The notes below the pieces were generated by a model. That model saw only the letters and a program-made list of their open reading frames with translations. It searched no databases and had not been told where the DNA came from. A DNA stretch of 13,811 nt. It comes from CAYLLT01 sp964591605 (lineage in GTDB: Bacteria > Planctomycetota > Phycisphaerae > UBA1845 > PWPN01). Below are positions 13,764-13,811 of this stretch, one piece after another. The translations under genes were made by a program, and so were the position numbers. Location of the stretch: NCBI GenBank assembly GCA_964591605.1, contig CAZQEN010000201.1, positions 1-13,811 on the forward strand, given 5' to 3'. Each line of letters starts with the position of its first letter. The stretch's first letter is position 1.

Positions 13764-13811
13764 AGGCGCCTTAAAACCAGCCAGGCAGAGGCGCCCTAAA
13801 CCCAGCCAGTG
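13764..13811 (+). repeat. Imperfect tandem repeat of a ~25-bp unit at the right edge
   Basis: Unit 1 (13764-13788) and unit 2 (13789 to the edge) share AGGCGCC, then TAAA.CCAGCCAG; both contain GGCGCC followed by an AT-rich core. The array may continue beyond the window. Confidence 0.6.

Noticed and set aside
12642..13811. Integron cassette array (attC sites) around vapBC
   Set aside because: The repeats contain GTTAAC in one copy only and lack the paired GTTRRRY/RYYYAAC core sites and attC-type inverted symmetry; no integrase is present.

Overview
The window looks like chromosomal DNA of a GC-rich planctomycete-type bacterium (Planctomycetota, possibly Phycisphaerae-like). This rests on family knowledge applied to what is visible: several ECF sigma factors, the remnant of a sigma factor/Ser-Thr kinase pair, Tat-exported neutral-ceramidase-like and TIM-barrel proteins, a very large secreted glycoside-hydrolase-like protein, and a decayed integrase with the N-terminal motif I associate with planctomycete integrases. 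No taxonomic marker is complete, so the assignment is an inference.

Left part (1-2364). The first 92 codons of a catalase-peroxidase gene (katG) run off the left edge. Next to it are two decayed pieces on the same strand: a region-4-only ECF sigma fragment and the N-terminal tip of a Ser/Thr kinase. A full-length ECF sigma factor points the other way. Then come a plausible promoter, a long perfect-looking hairpin and a tRNA-Gly(TCC). About 100 bp after the tRNA lies a frameshifted N-terminal fragment of a tyrosine-recombinase-type integrase, which suggests an old integration at the tRNA.

Middle part (2365-8448). A two-gene minus-strand operon encodes a Tat-exported TIM-barrel-like protein followed by a Tat-exported neutral ceramidase-like protein. 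Two small plus-strand ORFs of unknown function follow, the first with a good ribosome binding site. A three-gene plus-strand operon then encodes an ECF sigma factor, an overlapping single-pass membrane protein (possible anti-sigma or sensor) and a 478-residue secreted protein. This operon is bracketed by two ~200-bp direct repeats. One is the real 3' end of the large glycoside-hydrolase-like gene to its right; the other is an orphan copy of that 3' end.

Right part (8449-13811). The 940-residue secreted glycoside-hydrolase-like gene lies 13 bp after a hicB-like antitoxin gene that is broken by one in-frame TGA; a consensus TATAAT promoter precedes both. A Suppressor-of-Fused (SUFU) domain gene with a strong Shine-Dalgarno follows on the plus strand. 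The right end holds a vapBC-type toxin-antitoxin pair on the minus strand. It is flanked by two ~67-bp direct repeats whose minus-strand translation resembles the extreme C-terminus of S-adenosylhomocysteine hydrolase (ahcY). One of these copies forms a 46-codon ORF that ends 1 nt before the antitoxin start.

Overall this is an accessory, rearranged region. Gene remnants, duplicated gene ends, toxin-antitoxin loci and a tRNA-adjacent integrase scar are interspersed with intact secreted enzymes and sigma-factor modules.
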